From: Clostridiales bacterium
GTDB taxonomy: Bacteria; Bacillota; Clostridia; Christensenellales; Borkfalkiaceae
Length of the DNA: 5,196 bases
Direction: 5' to 3'
Assembly (NCBI GenBank): GCA_003503945.1
Contig: DOCD01000077.1
Location: 1 to 5,196 of the forward strand
Shown: piece after piece, positions 4,620 to 5,196 of the stretch
Position numbering within the stretch: position 1 is the first letter of the stretch
How the letters are laid out: each line of letters begins with the position of its first letter
Program-made: the position numbers and the translations under genes
The notes under the pieces: generated by a model
Seen by the model: the letters and a program-made list of their open reading frames with translations, nothing else
Database searches by the model: none
Told to the model about the DNA's origin: nothing

Positions 4620-5033
4620 ATGAGTATTTGTATTGACCTTGATAAATCCTTTACGACTGCGGAAAGCCTTAACGTGTATAACGAAGGGGAGCTTACCGTA
4701 ATAGACAGAGGTGACGAAAAGTTTGACGGGATTATGGTCGGCTGGTCGCGCATGATTGAGGGCGCGCACGATATGCCCGCCTTCGGTGTAAGTATAAACG
4801 ACTTAACGCTTAAAGAATTGCAGCACGGTTTATGGGTGGAGTTCGCGTTCGGCGAAGAGTACAAAAGTAACGGAATGCCGTACGAAAAATTGCTGATAAA
4901 GGTTGAAAAAGATTTTTACGGCTTCAACCTTATAAGATATACTGCCGAAAGCGGGTATACGGGCAGATGCTTCTATTATGACCTCGTAAACAAGAATATG
5001 GATGATTTTTACGACTTATTATTAAAAATTTAG
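4620..5033 (+). CDS. Hypothetical acidic protein, 137 residues
   Basis: I do not recognise this protein. It is soluble, with no signal peptide or membrane segment, and acidic, with many Asp and Glu against fewer Lys and Arg. The composition suggests a single compact alpha/beta domain rich in aromatics. Segments that look structured are LTVIDRGDEKFDGIMVGW (25-42), LTLKELQHGLWVEFAFG (62-78), YEKLLIKVEKDFYGFNLIRY (88-107) and CFYYDLVNKNMDDFYDLLLKI (117-137). There are only two cysteines (4 and 117) and no obvious catalytic motif. The reading frame is supported by a near-consensus promoter, a strong Shine-Dalgarno sequence and a following terminator. The start is less certain: ATG 4620 is the only ATG near the beginning, but its spacing from the ribosome binding site is 14 bases. 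In-frame ATT codons at 4608 and 4617 are unlikely alternatives. It is divergent from the SDR gene, with which it shares a promoter region, so the two may be co-regulated; no functional link is otherwise visible. Confidence 0.78.
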   Translation: MSICIDLDKSFTTAESLNVYNEGELTVIDRGDEKFDGIMVGWSRMIEGAHDMPAFGVSINDLTLKELQHGLWVEFAFGEEYKSNGMPYEKLLIKVEKDFYGFNLIRYTAESGYTGRCFYYDLVNKNMDDFYDLLLKI

Positions 5034-5044
5034 CATAAACAAAG

Positions 5045-5063
5045 TATTATGTGTGACATAATA
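5045..5063. repeat. 8-bp-arm palindrome downstream of the 137-residue gene
   Basis: TATTATGT-GTG-ACATAATA is a perfect inverted repeat of 8-bp arms around 3 bases. It has no T-run, so it is not a terminator itself. It lies 11 bases after the stop codon and 27 bases before the terminator stem. It has the form of an operator for a dimeric regulator but has no promoter beside it that I can support. Confidence 0.5.
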
Positions 5064-5090
5064 TGGGAATAAAACGAAAAATCAACTGAA

Positions 5091-5124
5091 AAAAGCGGAG
5101 CTTTTGCTCCGCTTTTATTTTTTT
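5091..5124. terminator. Bidirectional intrinsic terminator
   Basis: An 11-bp perfect stem, AAAAGCGGAGC (5091-5101) with its complement (5106-5116), closes a TTTT loop. On the plus strand it is followed by A and seven T's (5118-5124), ending the 137-residue gene. On the minus strand the stem runs into TTTTTTCAG, which is sufficient to end the convergent gene, whose stop codon (5117-5115) overlaps the base of the stem. Confidence 0.88.
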
Positions 5125-5196
5125 GCTTCTTTATTTTCTTCGAGGGATTTTTTGTATGCGCCGATTGCTTTGCTCAGCTGGTCGGGGCAGGAGGTG
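5115..5196 (-). CDS. C-terminal end of an unidentified minus-strand protein (truncated by window)
   Basis: Only the last 26 codons and the stop codon are visible. The end reads TSCPDQLSKAIGAYKKSLEENKEAKK in two parts: TSCPDQLSKAIGAY, then a charged Lys/Glu tail KKSLEENKEAKK. The visible part would form an amphipathic helix ending in a charged tail, with one cysteine in SCPDQL. The frame is supported by its position directly against a terminator that works on this strand and by sensible codon content. I cannot name the family from so short a piece. It converges on the 137-residue gene. Confidence 0.55.
   Translation of the reverse strand, partial: TSCPDQLSKAIGAYKKSLEENKEAKK

Overview
The window looks like a chromosomal segment of a Bacillota bacterium, most likely an uncultured or gut-type Clostridia. 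The reasons are the dnaE-pfkA gene order, strong GGAGG-type ribosome binding sites, near-consensus sigma-A promoters, AT-rich intergenic gaps, and small proteins that resemble clostridial ones. There is no sign of phage, insertion sequence, CRISPR array, tRNA or rRNA. No gap between genes exceeds 300 bases.

Left part (1-2808, all plus strand): the 3' end of dnaE (polymerase III alpha subunit) is followed by a well-formed promoter and an intact 320-residue ATP-dependent 6-phosphofructokinase, pfkA. A short hairpin terminator separates pfkA from a 307-residue PfkB-family sugar-phosphate kinase of the 1-phosphofructokinase/tagatose-6-phosphate kinase type. Two phosphofructokinase-type enzymes of unrelated folds therefore sit side by side, in the place where many Firmicutes carry pyruvate kinase.

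Middle part (2818-3668, plus strand): a near-perfect promoter drives a two-gene unit. The first gene encodes a 170-residue protein with a four-cysteine N-terminal domain and an Ala/Glu-rich tail. The second encodes an 85-residue protein that resembles the beta-barrel N-terminal domain of PriA. The unit ends in a 14-bp hairpin that also serves the convergent gene on the other strand, and the stop codon of the 85-residue protein lies inside the hairpin.

Right part (3683-5196): a minus-strand short-chain dehydrogenase/reductase has an unusually long glycine-rich loop. It is transcribed divergently from a plus-strand 137-residue acidic protein of unknown function. The two promoters sit back to back, with their -35 boxes forming a small inverted repeat. 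After the unknown gene come an 8-bp-arm palindrome and a second bidirectional terminator, shared with a minus-strand gene of which only the last 26 codons are visible.

I do not see a clearly new biological system. The most noteworthy items are the paired kinases of different folds, the conserved but uncharacterised small two-gene unit, the atypical SDR, the divergent promoter, and the odd start region of the 137-residue gene.
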